The position numbers and the translations under genes were made by a program. From contig NW_002060947.1 of assembly GCF_000150275.1 (NCBI RefSeq), positions 2,779,740-2,843,739 of the forward strand: 64,000 nucleotides of DNA. Reading direction: 5' to 3'. Position 1 is the first letter of the stretch; every line of letters starts with the position of its first letter. The notes under the pieces were generated by a model, which saw nothing but the letters and a program-made list of their open reading frames with translations, was not told the DNA's origin and searched no databases. Below, one piece after another: positions 42,167-53,274 of the stretch. The stretch is from Trichoplax adhaerens (taxonomy: Eukaryota; Placozoa; Uniplacotomia; Trichoplacea; Trichoplacidae).

Positions 42167-42442
42167 ACAGTACTGTACTGTAGTGTAAGTGCGTGCTCCG
42201 ATTTGCTACGAGATACCGTAGTGACGGAACTGTACTGTACTGTACTGTATAACCATTGTACTGTACAGTGTACAGTACAGTACAATATAAGCTTATCTAC
42301 AGTACAGTACTGTAAACTGGTGTACAGTACTGTACTGTATGTTACGAATAATCACAGGAATCATACTGTATCATGAGTCTATGTCTTTACTGTCTGATAT
42401 ACAGTATGTACTGTACAGTAGTTAAGAACATACGTACAGTAC
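42167..42442. repeat. CAGTA/TACTG palindromic pentamer array A
   Basis: The stretch is made of runs such as TACTGTACTGTACTG and CAGTACAGTACAG that switch orientation at GTAC or TGTACA centres, so most of it can fold back on itself. It lies just left of the decayed miniature element at 42463. Confidence 0.9.
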
Positions 42443-42462
42443 CCGGTAAGGAGAAGAATTAT

Positions 42463-42706
42463 GGTTAAAAGAAAAAGGGAAAGGAACAGGGAACGGTCGT
42501 TCAGTATGATAAAATGAGGGAGCTGACTATTTTACTGGCCATTTTAACTGAACCATATGCGTCAAACGGTAACTGTCCATGGCTGTGAACTTGCCATCCA
42601 AATTGGCCGCTTGATTAATTTTGTTCTCATTACAGTATACTGTATATTTCATTATTTTGCACTAAACGGACAGTAATCGTCCCTCTGTCTTTCTACTGGT
42701 GTAGTC
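42463..42706 (+). mobile_element. Decayed miniature inverted-repeat element, copy 3
   Basis: The interior matches copy 2 (62385-62689) in the same direction: an AACGGTCGTTC-like block, GCTGACTATTTTACTGGCCA, then a CCAAATTGGC block. The ends are worn: TTAAAAGAAAAAGGGAAAGG on the left and a GTCTTTCTACTGGTGTAGTC remnant on the right. There is no transposase. Boundaries are approximate. Confidence 0.7.
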
Positions 42707-42737
42707 GCTCTTAAATAGTGCACGGCTCTAACTTGAG

Positions 42738-42756
42738 CACTAGCCCCAGGCTAGTG
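42738..42756. repeat. Short perfect hairpin
   Basis: CACTAGCC and GGCTAGTG form an 8-bp perfect stem with a 3-nt loop. It lies between the miniature element and array B. No function is evident. Confidence 0.6.
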
Positions 42757-42928
42757 AGGACGAATCTCATGTAAAAGTGGTGTCAATATATTCAGCGTGG
42801 CTATTATTATTAGCTTAATGAATGAATGAAGAGTGTGACCAAAACCACCAATCAGCAACGATTTCGTCGGGTCGTATCGCTCGTATGATCACGACCTTCG
42901 TTCTATTGTTTATACTACTGTAAAGTGA

Positions 42929-43086
42929 GACTGTACAGTACTGTACTTCAAAATTGACACGTGTACAACATACAAAGTATGTACTGTACACTGTACAATA
43001 CTACAGTACTGTATACTGTACTGTACTGTACAGTACTGTAAAGTCCAGTACACACTACGATACAATGTACTGTAAAGTACAGTATT
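42929..43086. repeat. CAGTA/TACTG palindromic pentamer array B
   Basis: This is the same sequence type as array A, on the other side of the miniature element: CTGTACAGTACTGTAC, then CTGTACTGTACAGTACTGTA, ending in diverged units. The minus-strand open frame over it is a by-product of the repeat. Confidence 0.9.
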
Positions 43087-43982
43087 TTAACCTTTAAAGA
43101 TAGTTTACCAATGGCAGCAGCAAGTTGCAGATCGTTTTGTATCCGCATGGTCAAAACCTGAAGCAAATCCCACCATAAAGTACTTTGCTTTCGGCATCAA
43201 CTGTCTTGTGTGGTAGTGGTATATTTTACGAAAAATACGCTAATAAAAAGGAACAGTGGGACTCGCATAAATAGGTATAAAATTGTAATTTAATGCTAAT
43301 ATTTATTATAGAATTTGAAAGATTGCAAACAGACACTATTCGAATGGAGATTAACAAGGGTGGCAACTAATGAAACTGATATGATTCCTTAGCAACTTAC
43401 TTAATCCGATTTCTTACATGTGAATGTTGATTTGCATGTAGGATAATATAATCGGTTCAAAATTTTTTCATTATCCTAACATATTTCTTATTAGAGGACT
43501 ACGTATTTAGATATTCTGACAAGTAGCAATTAGCGTGTACGATTTTGATTTTAGCAGAATCCTGAATGGAATAAATTAGTCTCTAGAATGAAATATATGT
43601 GTAGATCGACATAAGCGATTGAGAGAGTACAATACACTAGTAGATTGGTTCAGAATACGCATACTGAAAAGGATGAAATATCTGCACTTTCACGCATAAG
43701 TAGAATGATCGCGCTTAGCTAATATCAAAATATTAATCTATATGCTACAGTTTGGCTCATTTCATGCAAGAAAGTACTATGTAAATCCAATCTACTCGTA
43801 TCGCACATTGTTGTCCTTATGCATTTGCGTATGCATTAGTAATGTACAGTATTATGCACCCTGCTAGAAGTTGTTTATATTATTGTAAATCTCCATACCT
43901 GACTAATTATAAATATAAAATAATTGTCGTGTTCTATATGTTTCGTTTATTTGAATGCGCTCTCGTTAATTAGGTACAGAAA
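43087..43982. other. Upstream region of the NRPS-like gene
   Basis: AT-rich sequence between array B and the start codon of the A-T-R-SDR gene. The promoter and any 5' UTR intron should lie here. An in-frame TAG at 43971-43973 lies four codons before the ATG. I see no motif that I can assign. Confidence 0.5.
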
Positions 43983-46900
43983 ATGAATAGTCAGCTAAAA
44001 TATTGTTTGCATGAAATATTTCGGCGCCAAGCTAGCCGAACACCCGATGCCATTGCTGTCGTCGACCCGGATAACAATAAATCTATGACCTTCAAGGAAT
44101 TAGATATGGCTAGTGAAGTCTTAGCGACTAATTTACGACATAAAGGTATCAAAGTTGACTCTATTGGAGGAATTTACATGGATAAATGCTTAGAATACGT
44201 TATAGCATATATTGCCATCTTAAAAGCTGGTGGAGCTTATCTCCCTCTCGATGTTTCCTATCCACCTGCTCTGTTGAAAATGGTTTTGGAGGACGCAGAG
44301 CCTGTTGCTGTCATCACAACACAAAGTTGGGCTTCGTTATTACCTTCTGAGTTAGAGATCATCGTATTAGATGATGGTTGGCAAAATATTTTGGAACAAG
44401 AAAATACTGCTAGAGGTGACGTTGAACAAATTAAAAACTCTTTGGACGATTTAGCCTATGTGGTTTATTCATCTGGTACAACCGGTAAACCAAAAGGTTA
44501 GTGCTATGCTATGTACGAGTATTATGTGCACTTGTGGCTAAGTTATTGACTATTATATTATTTAGAGTAATTCTAAAACTGTACATTATAAAGTATACAG
44601 TAGTCTTCACAAGAGACGACGAACGTCAAGGGGAGTTTATCCAAGAAAGATTGAAATAATTAAATATTTCTTGGATTTGCTAGATCTAGCCAGCTGTAGT
44701 GATGACGGCTAAAATACATCATGGCTGGGATTAAAGGCATTGTAAATACTGAAATAGCATGCCTCCGGTGTCTTATATATTGTACTAATAGTGTGCATAT
44801 ATGCGTTCAGCCACGTGCATTCACTTTACACTGTAAATTCGGCTGCAATCATGGTTACTGTTAGCGAATAATTTATTTAGCGTGTTATTACTGTACTCCA
44901 ACATGGATAGGCAATTGGCATGTACAGTACTGTATTAGATAATTTAGATCCACTATATCGCTGTGATGTATCAGTGAAGATCATTGAATCGAATCGAATG
45001 TTAAATACTGTCAGTATCATGTTATAATGCTATAGCTTAGCTTAAAAATTATCAAACTAGCAATGGCCGGATATCAATAAATAAATTACATTGATAGAGC
45101 ATATAGTCACTGCACAATATGGCTGCTAGTGTATAGTTATTATGGTAAAATTTATAATTGTATTTACAGTAATGTTACTCGATTTATGTAATAATTCATG
45201 CACTGTACTGAGCAAACTTGTTACAGTTATTTGTACGGCACTCATCAAATCATTCTAGCGGTTTATACGTCGTGTAACTACTTAAGAATAGTTAGATTAT
45301 CGAGATAGAAGAATTAATTGATGGTGCACACGATTGGTTATCGTTCATTTCTAATGTGATTGAAATTTAGCTATAAATCCATAATAATGCTAAAATTGTT
45401 ATGATCGATTGATTAGTCAATCCTAGGATTGACTAACGTATCGGCCAATCCTAGTCTGTTCAATACGAATCAGTAATGTAATCTGTCAATTTCGGGTTTT
45501 GACATAGCTGTTATATTTACGTTCTCCATGCGGAATATATCTAAAATTAGAGGACTCTTAATTAGTTGCTACCACTCCTCGTTTTATAATATTATGATGC
45601 AGTTTATTGGTGTCTTCGCGTTATGGTGCGCGATAATTAAAATGTTTTCGCATGTATTTATTTCAAGTTATAAATTTGTGAATTATATATACTGTACTTA
45701 TAGGCATTTGCTGTCCACATCGCGGAGCTGTCTTTTCCTATACCAAAAGATTCTTATTTTATCCGTTTGAAGATAATGATCGGGTTGCATGCAACGTTTT
45801 TTTTGTTTGGGAGTTGCTCAGACCTTTACTGAAAGGTATCACTCTGTATATTATTCCAAACGCAATAATATACGATCCGGTACTACTATCTCAGTTTATC
45901 TATAAGCACAGAATTACCCGTATCCTTTTCACACCATCATTACTTGAGGCAATGTTGGATTGTAGTGGTATTGACTTTAAAAAAACATTATCCAGTTTAC
46001 GAATCATCATGTTGTGCGGTGAGGTCGTTGCTACGGCTCTTCGGAATCGGTGTGTACGTGTTTTACCGAATGCGAAGCTAGTAAATCTCTATAGTACTTC
46101 GGAATCACACGATATGGCGATGGCTGAACTATCAGGACCATATGGTGCAATTGATAAAAACCGTAAATTTTGTCCTATTGGAAAGCCATACGACGAAGTC
46201 CATGTACTAATCTTAGATGATGATTTAAAGCAGCAGCCGGTTGGAGTTTATGGAGAGGTAGGATACTATAACGAAGCGTTCACTGATAAATTAAGGACTC
46301 ATTACAGTATTAGACGACAAATATGAATTCTACTGTTATTAAATTTTGTGTTATATGATTGAATATCTATAAAATAAAATCTTGCTTATCCGGTTAATAA
46401 AATCAATTATTTCTATGAAAGATATATGTTGGGGGCCCAACATTAGCACGTGGTTATCTTAAACGTCCAGAATTAAATGCTAAGAGATTTATTAAGACCC
46501 CAGATTATCTATCAGCTTACGGTCCGATCCTATATCGTGCTGGTGATTGGGGATGCTTGTTACCTGATGGTCAATTGGAAATTGGTGGACGATGCGACAC
46601 AATGGTTAAAGTTAGGGGTTACAGTATCGAATTGCAGGTGCGTAGTTAATTTCGTTTATGATAATATAGATTCTAATCATATTTATCTGTTTTTGAACTC
46701 TCTCAATAATTGTTACTACAGATATTTGATAAATTGAAAAATTACTAATATTTCATTAACAATTAATTATTATAATTAATGTAGGCGGTGGAAGCGGCTT
46801 TGTTGGAGTTAGATAAAGTGAATGCCGCTGTTGTAATTCCGCAGGGGGAAGAGGGTTCTGATAAATTTTTAGTAGCCTATGTTGTTCCGGAAGGGAAGGT

Positions 46901-49900
46901 ATAGCAGCTTTATTAAAATCACTGTACGATATGTAAACATTTTTATCTGGATCAATTGTATTACAAGCTAATATCACCGATTTTTCAATAGTTTAGTTGG
47001 TTTTTACTTTATTTCCGATTATAAATTTATTAGACTACCAGAAAGGAAATCCGAGAAGCTCTGAAAAAGCGTTTACCTTACTTTATGATTCCGTCTTATT
47101 TTGTTTTTCTTGCTAGGTATATGGAATATTGTTATCTTATTTTATTAGCAATCTAATAATTTTATTATTATGATACATTAATACCTTTTGTAATAACTGT
47201 ACTAGTGTACCGTTGTTACCAGCTTCCGCTAAATTAGACAAAAAGCAGTTACCATTGATAGATCCTTTAAGGGCTGTTCCTAACGATGATGAAGATAGTG
47301 TTCCGAGAACAGAAACAGAAAGAATTATGGCTAAAATGTGGTGCGATGTGTTACAGTTGAAAGCTGTTGATATTGATGAAAGTTTCTTCGATCTTGGAGG
47401 GTAAAAGAATCCTATATACTATAACACTGCTTACTTGCTAGTACTAATGAAGTTTGCTGTAAGATTGGTCGAATGTATATATTCATAATCATAGGCTATT
47501 AAAAGAGTATAAGATCAAGTAATGCAATTTATTAATTGGCTACTTTACGATCATTTATTGTAACTTTTCTAGTCATTCTCTTATGGCAACGAAATTAATT
47601 ACATCGATTAACGATCGGTTTAAAACCAAGCTGAGTGTCCGTGATTTGTTTACGTATAATACTGTTATAAGTATGGCCTCTTACGTTGAAACAGAATTAG
47701 GTATATCGAGTGACCTAAGTGGTAGGCAAACGTGAGTCGAATAATTTTATGAACAGATTACAATGTTTACAGTAGTGTTTGGATCATAATCTGATTTTAA
47801 TATTGATCAATTGTTACGGCGACAGTCCTCGTGAAGTAGATATCAGCAGCTTGGAGTCTGAAGTTGAACGTTATGATGATACAGTATCTGGGTATGAACA
47901 GTATATGTGGAGAAATATGAATTTTGATTACGGTATTAAATTTAGGGGTGTCTACATCATTAAATTACTCATAGATGAGATTTGCTTTACGCCATGTAGA
48001 TTGGATATACAATTGCGGGCTTTTTGGCATTCATTACGCTTTTCGAATAGATGGTATCATGGAAGTGTCTTACTAACCGGGGTCACTGGCTTCCTTGGAG
48101 CATACTTGTTGAAGGAAATATTAGCAACTACAGAGGTCTAGTTGTGCTTATTAATAATAGCTTACTTCATCATCTTATCGCAATTAAAAATTTGTTTAAA
48201 GCTTCCCAATTAAATATGCATTATTATTTTATTGTAGGTTGACGTATATTGTATAGTGCGAGAAGTACCCGATAGCAGCGGTAAGGATCGCGTAAGAGCT
48301 AATCTTGTAAGTTATGGTTTGCTACCGGCTGATCGTAATGATTCAAGTGGCGCTAACCAAGATTTCGAAAATGCATTTTCTAAAAGAGTGTATGCAATCA
48401 CCGGTAAATAATAATATAATTATAATCTTAGTGTAGTTGTTGTGTTATATTGCTCCATAACAGTATAAAGTGTGCTTAGTCCATACTGTATAGTATATCA
48501 CTCAAGTAAGGTTTTCTATGTTACATGTCTTTATGCGATCTAAATTCATGTAGGCGATATAACTTTACGAAATCTTGGAATGACAGAGGAGGAATTTATC
48601 TTTTTGAGTTATGAGGTGAGTAATATTTTGTGAAGCACATTATAAATCCATACATGTATCCAATTTGTTGACTGATTTTGGATTAAATATAAGATGATAG
48701 TTTACTTCTTTATTGCTGACAGGTTGATTACGTTATACACGCTGGTGCTGTGGTTAATTTAATATACCCTTATAAAGTTAGTAATAAAATCGTGCTTTGA
48801 TAAACTAGTAACATACCATGATCCGTACGAAAGAGGATCTACGTATTAGGAATTCGATTTTGTAAATCCTTATCGTAAAGGTAGCTGATATTACTGATTA
48901 CTTTCTTAGATGTTACGATCTGCAAATGTAGTTGGTACGAAAAATATCATTAAATTTGCTTCAGTTGGTAAGATAAAGCCTCTACATCATATTAGGTAAG
49001 GATAGGTTGTTCGTTCGTAGCTAAAACCTGATGACAATTGTAAAGTTGCATTACAGTTTAGGATATACTTAGGCAGGCTTTTAACAGAATCTGTTATATT
49101 ATTTCAGTACAAATGGTATATTTCCGAGAGGAAAACACGGGTGCTCTGAAAATGATGACATGATACAATTTGCTAATCGTCTTACTGATGGGTAACTGAA
49201 TCTAACCTCTGTAAAGAATGAATTTCATCTTTATTTGTTTTTATTGGAATATCGCTAACCTATATTTTTTGTTAAATCATAAATTACTGTAGATATGCGC
49301 AATCAAAATGGGTAGCAGAGCAACTCGTGCTGCGGGCACGTAACAGAGGACTCCCAGTTGTTATTTACCGGCCAGGTAAACGTATTAGTTTTTTAACTGA
49401 CGACTTTGTTAATTTTAACCTTTAAATTTATTCTATCTCAAAGGAAATCTATCTGGAGATAGAGATACAGGTGCTTGGAATCCTTCAGACTTTATTTTCT
49501 TGATGCTAAAAGCTTGCGTTGGTGCTAGATGTGCACCAAATATCGATTGGCAGTTAGAGATGACACCGGTAGATTTTGCGAGCGAAGCTATTGTCCGTTG
49601 TACCCAGGTGATATAGCTTTATCTATATTACTATACGTCGCTTAACGTTACGATACAGGGGTTTACATATTTTATTATTACTTAGACAGTAGTTACAGAT
49701 ATACGAACTAGGATAGCATGCTTTTTCAAAGTATGCAAATGTGCATTAAATTAAACTTTATGAATTACAGCGGGTTGTTGATATAGAATATCTGTGAATA
49801 TACTAAAATATACACGCAGATTGTTCATTCTTCATAAAGATATTATCAGTAGCAACTTATTTACAATTATATATTATTCATGACTAGAATCTCACTAATT

Positions 49901-52216
49901 GCGTTGGGCGAATTTACCATATAACCAATAGAAATACGGTATCTTTCCGGTATGGTCTTAGTATTATATACCTGTTTTATATATTAAAGTAAAGATTAAT
50001 TCAATATGGGCAATGTAGTTACGATCAGTTGTAGAACTTTTGATTGTACGCGTGTTTATAGATGAGAACTATGTATTACTCTTACAGTTTGGTTTGCGAT
50101 ACCTTAAGCCAATTTGGTTGCACATTAAAATCTGTTGATTACGAAGAATGGTTTCAAATGTAAGGGATCGAAATACAAGTATTTCCATAAATTTGATTAT
50201 CTTTTCGCAGAAGTGATCAATTATATTATTATCAATGTAATTAATGTAACAGACTTCATAACGATTCTGCTTCGGATGCTGAATTAAAGGTTGGAAAATT
50301 ACTGGAGACGTTAGTAGGGTGAGCTATTGTGAAGATATATATACGTATAACATAAAGTGGCGTGCTTTTGCCAAGTCAGATTCACAAAGTTTACGTTTAA
50401 ACATACTGACTTTATATGGAATTATCTCCTGTTTTAAATAATAGTACTTGATAAACGCTGTATATTTTTCAGCAATTATTCTGTTTTATATCTTTTAGGA
50501 ATGATATGTCTTTCTTTGGAAATTCCAACACATTCGACAACTCCATCTTTACCGATCAATTGACAAAGTTTGGTCTTACTTATCCGAAAATTGATAAAGA
50601 CCTAATTGAAACCTACTCAAAATATCTGGAGTGTCTTAGGAGTACTAAAATGATTTCTGAAGAGGGTACAGTATACACTAAGTGTTTATTTTTTGATTAA
50701 TGTTGAGAATTTATGGGTTTTAATAATAAAGAAAGACCGCTTGCATTACAGAATTACAGGAGGTAGCTAGTATCAGCAGAGCATCAGGTATGATATGATA
50801 TTTAAACGACCTCCTTTCTTTATGCCCAAAAATATTAATATTAATCATTACTACAATTTAAAATAGAGAATCAACCATTACGTGGTCAAGTAGCAGTAAT
50901 AACAGGCGCCTCAAGTGGAATAGGAGCAACTATTGCTAAACATTTAGCTCTTGCAGGAGCTTCCGTTGCATTAGGAGCTAGGCGAATGGACAGGTTGGAT
51001 ATCTTTCATGCGACCATAAGATTTGCTTATAACTTATTTTCCATGTTTAAAGCTTCTAAGCTATTGTGATTACTATTATTTAAATATATTTACTTAAGGC
51101 TTAAGTCCCTTTGTCAAGAAATTAGATCGGAGGGTGGTAAAGCTATTGGCGTACCAACGGATGTAACCAAAAAAGTTGAGGTAAAGATGATGTCACATAA
51201 AATAGTTTTCTACTTTAAAATGATAACATACTGTATACACAGGGTTGTCCGCTACATTTACTTATTGCTTACGGCGACGGCCTGGTTGAACCTTAGGTAG
51301 AGAAATTAGTGAATACAGCGAGGGAAGTTTTCGGAGAAGTTACTATACTTGTCAACAACGCTGGTTGTATGTACTACACCGAAATGAAGAATGCTCATAT
51401 AAATGAATGGGAAAGGCAAATCGACGTAAACTGCAAGGTAATTTATAATGAGTCACGATATCTGCAAAATATACTTTAACTTAAAATTTGAAGCGTTAAG
51501 TAGTGCTAGTTAATAACTAAAAATTACCGTTACGTACGCTACAGGGTATGTTATACGGAATAAGCAACGTTTTAAGCAGAATGTTAGCAAATGGTTGTGG
51601 CCATATTGTTAACATTTCATCAGATGCTGGTAGAAAGGTAAAAAGTTAATAACACCTAGGTAGCAGACATCGAAGAGAATCTAGACATTTATATATATTT
51701 ATATTAGGTATTTCCTGGTCTAACGGTTTACTCCGGCACGAAATTCTTTGTTGAAGCCATTTCGCAAGGTGTACGATTAGAAACCGCCGGTTCTGGTGTA
51801 AGAGTTACAAGTATTCAACCTGGTACGTTAATTAGATACAATTGGAATATTTTAATTATTATATCTAAAATGTTTGAAGAATTCCTGCTATGCTTATTGT
51901 TGTATAGGTGATGTATCAACGGAAATTCTAACTTACGGTGTAGATGCTGAAGTAAGTACATATATTTGTGCATTTATTGCATATATGAGCGTATATTAGC
52001 ATTTTTTACAAATTTATTTAGAACTACCAAAAATGATTTTATTCAATGGTTAATGAAATGTTATGATTTAAGGCTCGAAAGAAATACGGTGGCAGTGCAG
52101 AATCGAAAATATTACGACCCTTGGACATAGCTAATGCTGTGGTATATGCTTTAACACAACCAAGTTTTGTTGCTGTGAATGAGATACTTATTGAACCTGC
52201 AGATGTACCATGTTAG
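43983..52216 (+). CDS. NRPS-like A-T-R protein with C-terminal short-chain dehydrogenase
   Basis: Predicted to activate a carboxylic acid with ATP, load it on a phosphopantetheine arm, release it as an aldehyde with NAD(P)H, and modify it with a fused dehydrogenase. Exons: 43983-44496, 45704-46257, 46422-46637, 46785-46898, 47046-47116, 47206-47400, 47573-47731, 47826-48135, 48238-48403, 48554-48615, 48723-48776, 48910-48995, 49108-49191, 49293-49375, 49444-49607, a gap, 50088-50159, 50253-50318, 50499-50665, 50752-50787, 50867-50993, 51099-51180, 51297-51437, 51545-51637, 51708-51822, 51908-51951, 52073-52216. About 1,310 residues. Phases agree everywhere except 49608-50087, where at least one microexon is missing (candidates 49932-49949 and 49995-50014). 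The A-T-R part resembles Lys2/aminoadipate reductase and carboxylic acid reductases; Ebony also has A-T but not R. The substrate is unknown. There is no signal peptide, so it is probably cytosolic. Confidence 0.9.
44497..45703 (+). other. NRPS-like gene intron 1 (1.2 kb)
   Basis: It runs from a GTTAGT donor after the A3 motif to a TATAG acceptor at 45703. It holds no coding sequence that I can support. A 24-bp perfect palindrome lies at 45413-45436, and there is a small CAGTACTG patch near 44925. Confidence 0.8.
45413..45436. repeat. 24-bp perfect palindrome
   Basis: TTAGTCAATCCT is followed directly by its reverse complement AGGATTGACTAA, with no loop. A further half-copy (CCAATCCTAG) follows at about 45446-45455. 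It could be a binding site for a dimeric factor or the scar of an inverted repeat. Confidence 0.8.
47306..47706 (+). other. Carrier protein (T/PCP) domain
   Basis: The end of exon 47206-47400 and exon 47573-47731 encode DESFFDLGG-HSLMATKLI, then LSVRDLFTYNTVISMASYVE. The serine of GGHSL, the expected phosphopantetheine site, lies just after the splice junction, which cuts the second Gly codon. An external phosphopantetheinyl transferase would be needed. Confidence 0.95.
48060..50665 (+). other. Thioester reductase (R) domain
   Basis: An extended-SDR fold: LLTGVTGFLGAYLLKEIL for NAD(P) binding, then VDYVIHAGAVVNLIYPY, then YAQSKWVAEQLVLRARNRG with the Y-x3-K catalytic pair, then VIYRPGNLSGD. 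It covers exons 47826-48135 to 50499-50665. The central part around 49608-50087 is incomplete in my model. The order A-T-R predicts reductive release as aldehyde (2 electrons) or alcohol (4 electrons). Confidence 0.92.
50867..52216 (+). other. C-terminal classical short-chain dehydrogenase (SDR)
   Basis: Seven exons encode VAVITGASSGIG (cofactor loop), ILVNNAG, NISSDAG (catalytic Ser region) and VYSGTK (Tyr and Lys). The C-terminus ends NEILIEPADVPC, typical of NADP-dependent YdfG/DHRS11-like SDRs. It is joined to the R domain by a 36-nt exon (50752-50787) reading ELQEVASISRAS, with all phases compatible. No usable ATG precedes the SDR, which supports a fusion. If intron 50666-50751 were kept, translation would stop at about 50698, giving an A-T-R protein without SDR. 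Confidence 0.88.
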
Positions 52217-53274
52217 GATATCGCTGATATGCATTATCGTAATTTCTGTAAATTCCTGGATACTTATTTTATATCTCATTAGGCTTAGCTTTATTTCGTG
52301 GCCTTAAAAGCTGTGTGCTCGATATTAATGTTATTAAATGACCTATCCTATGTAGTAGCTATATAATACCTAGTTATAATTAAGGGGAATTTACCAAAAT
52401 AACCTTAAAGTGATAGTTACTTCTTTTTACGGCTTTATAATCTTGTTTTTAAATTATAAGATATGGTATTTATACTATAATGATAATTAACCTTCTTTTT
52501 GATTTGCCGGATAATTGCCCGTCTTATTCGTTATTATTCATCGTGCAATAATTTAGGTCGCTTAGGAGTCGTTCAGTTTTTATTAACTTTTCAATTGTAC
52601 TTATGATGCTCTAGCCATTTCCTATCCATGATCTTAATAAACTGGACGCACGTTATTAATTATAGATATATTAGATAGATATCGAAATCGGCACTTTCGT
52701 GAAATTGATTTGCTTTTGGACTTTTTAATCTTTGAATTTACGTAATTCAGGCGTTTTTATTCCGGAAAGATTACATTCGATACTCTACGAGCATTCAGCA
52801 ATAATGTTTATATTTATAAGCAAACTTTTCAAAGTGCCTCAATCGCAAATACAAATGCGAGCGTATGACATTAGTGCCTTATACAATTAAATGTACTACA
52901 GTACAAGATCTAAAATGAAAATCTTTGACATAACAAGTAGGGCAAAAACGAAAGAATGTAATTTTTACAAACAAGAACAGATGTATACGGAAACATAGAT
53001 CAAAATGACATAAGTTACATTTACCATTCTGTCATTGTTGTATCTATACAGTGCAAACAGAGCACGGTCTTCTAGAAGAGTGTATAAGTAATAATGCAAA
53101 ATCAAAAATTTCTTCAAAGACCATACTGTAGACTGGGTATAGATTGTATCAACTATTCGCAAATATTTCTGAAGATGAATGCAGAATTAAATAATACAGG
53201 ATAAACATCATCAGAAAACAGATAATTTATGAGTCAAGTTATCAGATTAAATTCGTATTATTCCAGTGATAGCT
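52217..53274. other. Convergent intergenic spacer between NRPS-like gene and GOPC
   Basis: About 1 kb of AT-rich 3' flank for both genes. I see no gene or repeat in it. Confidence 0.6.

Larger units (their letters stand above)
43983..47275 (+). other. Adenylation (A) domain of the NRPS-like protein
   Basis: The core motifs are visible: A2-like LKAGGAYLPLD, A3 YSSGTTGKPKG (split by intron 1), A7 YRAGDWG, A8-like GRCDTMVKVRGYSIEL, and A10 PLLPASAKLDKKQLP with the lysine kept. The A4 region reads CNVFFVWE, where amino-acid-specific domains have FDxSVWE, so the Asp that binds an alpha-amino group is replaced by Val. By hand alignment to GrsA-A the pocket reads V-F-W-L-M-C-L-D-M-K. A non-alpha-amino acid is the likely substrate. 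Confidence 0.9.

Noticed and set aside
42167-42442. Array as CRISPR-like or telomeric repeat.
   Set aside because: Units are 5 bp with no unique spacers and no constant strand, so neither a CRISPR array nor a telomere.
42948-43166. 72-residue minus-strand open frame.
   Set aside because: Most of it is translation of the CAGTA/TACTG array (TVQYSTVYSTV-like peptide).
50867-52216. The SDR as a separate gene downstream of the A-T-R gene.
   Set aside because: No start ATG precedes its first motif in frame, and the linking exon 50752-50787 fits both phases, so a fusion is the simpler reading. It is not fully excluded without cDNA.
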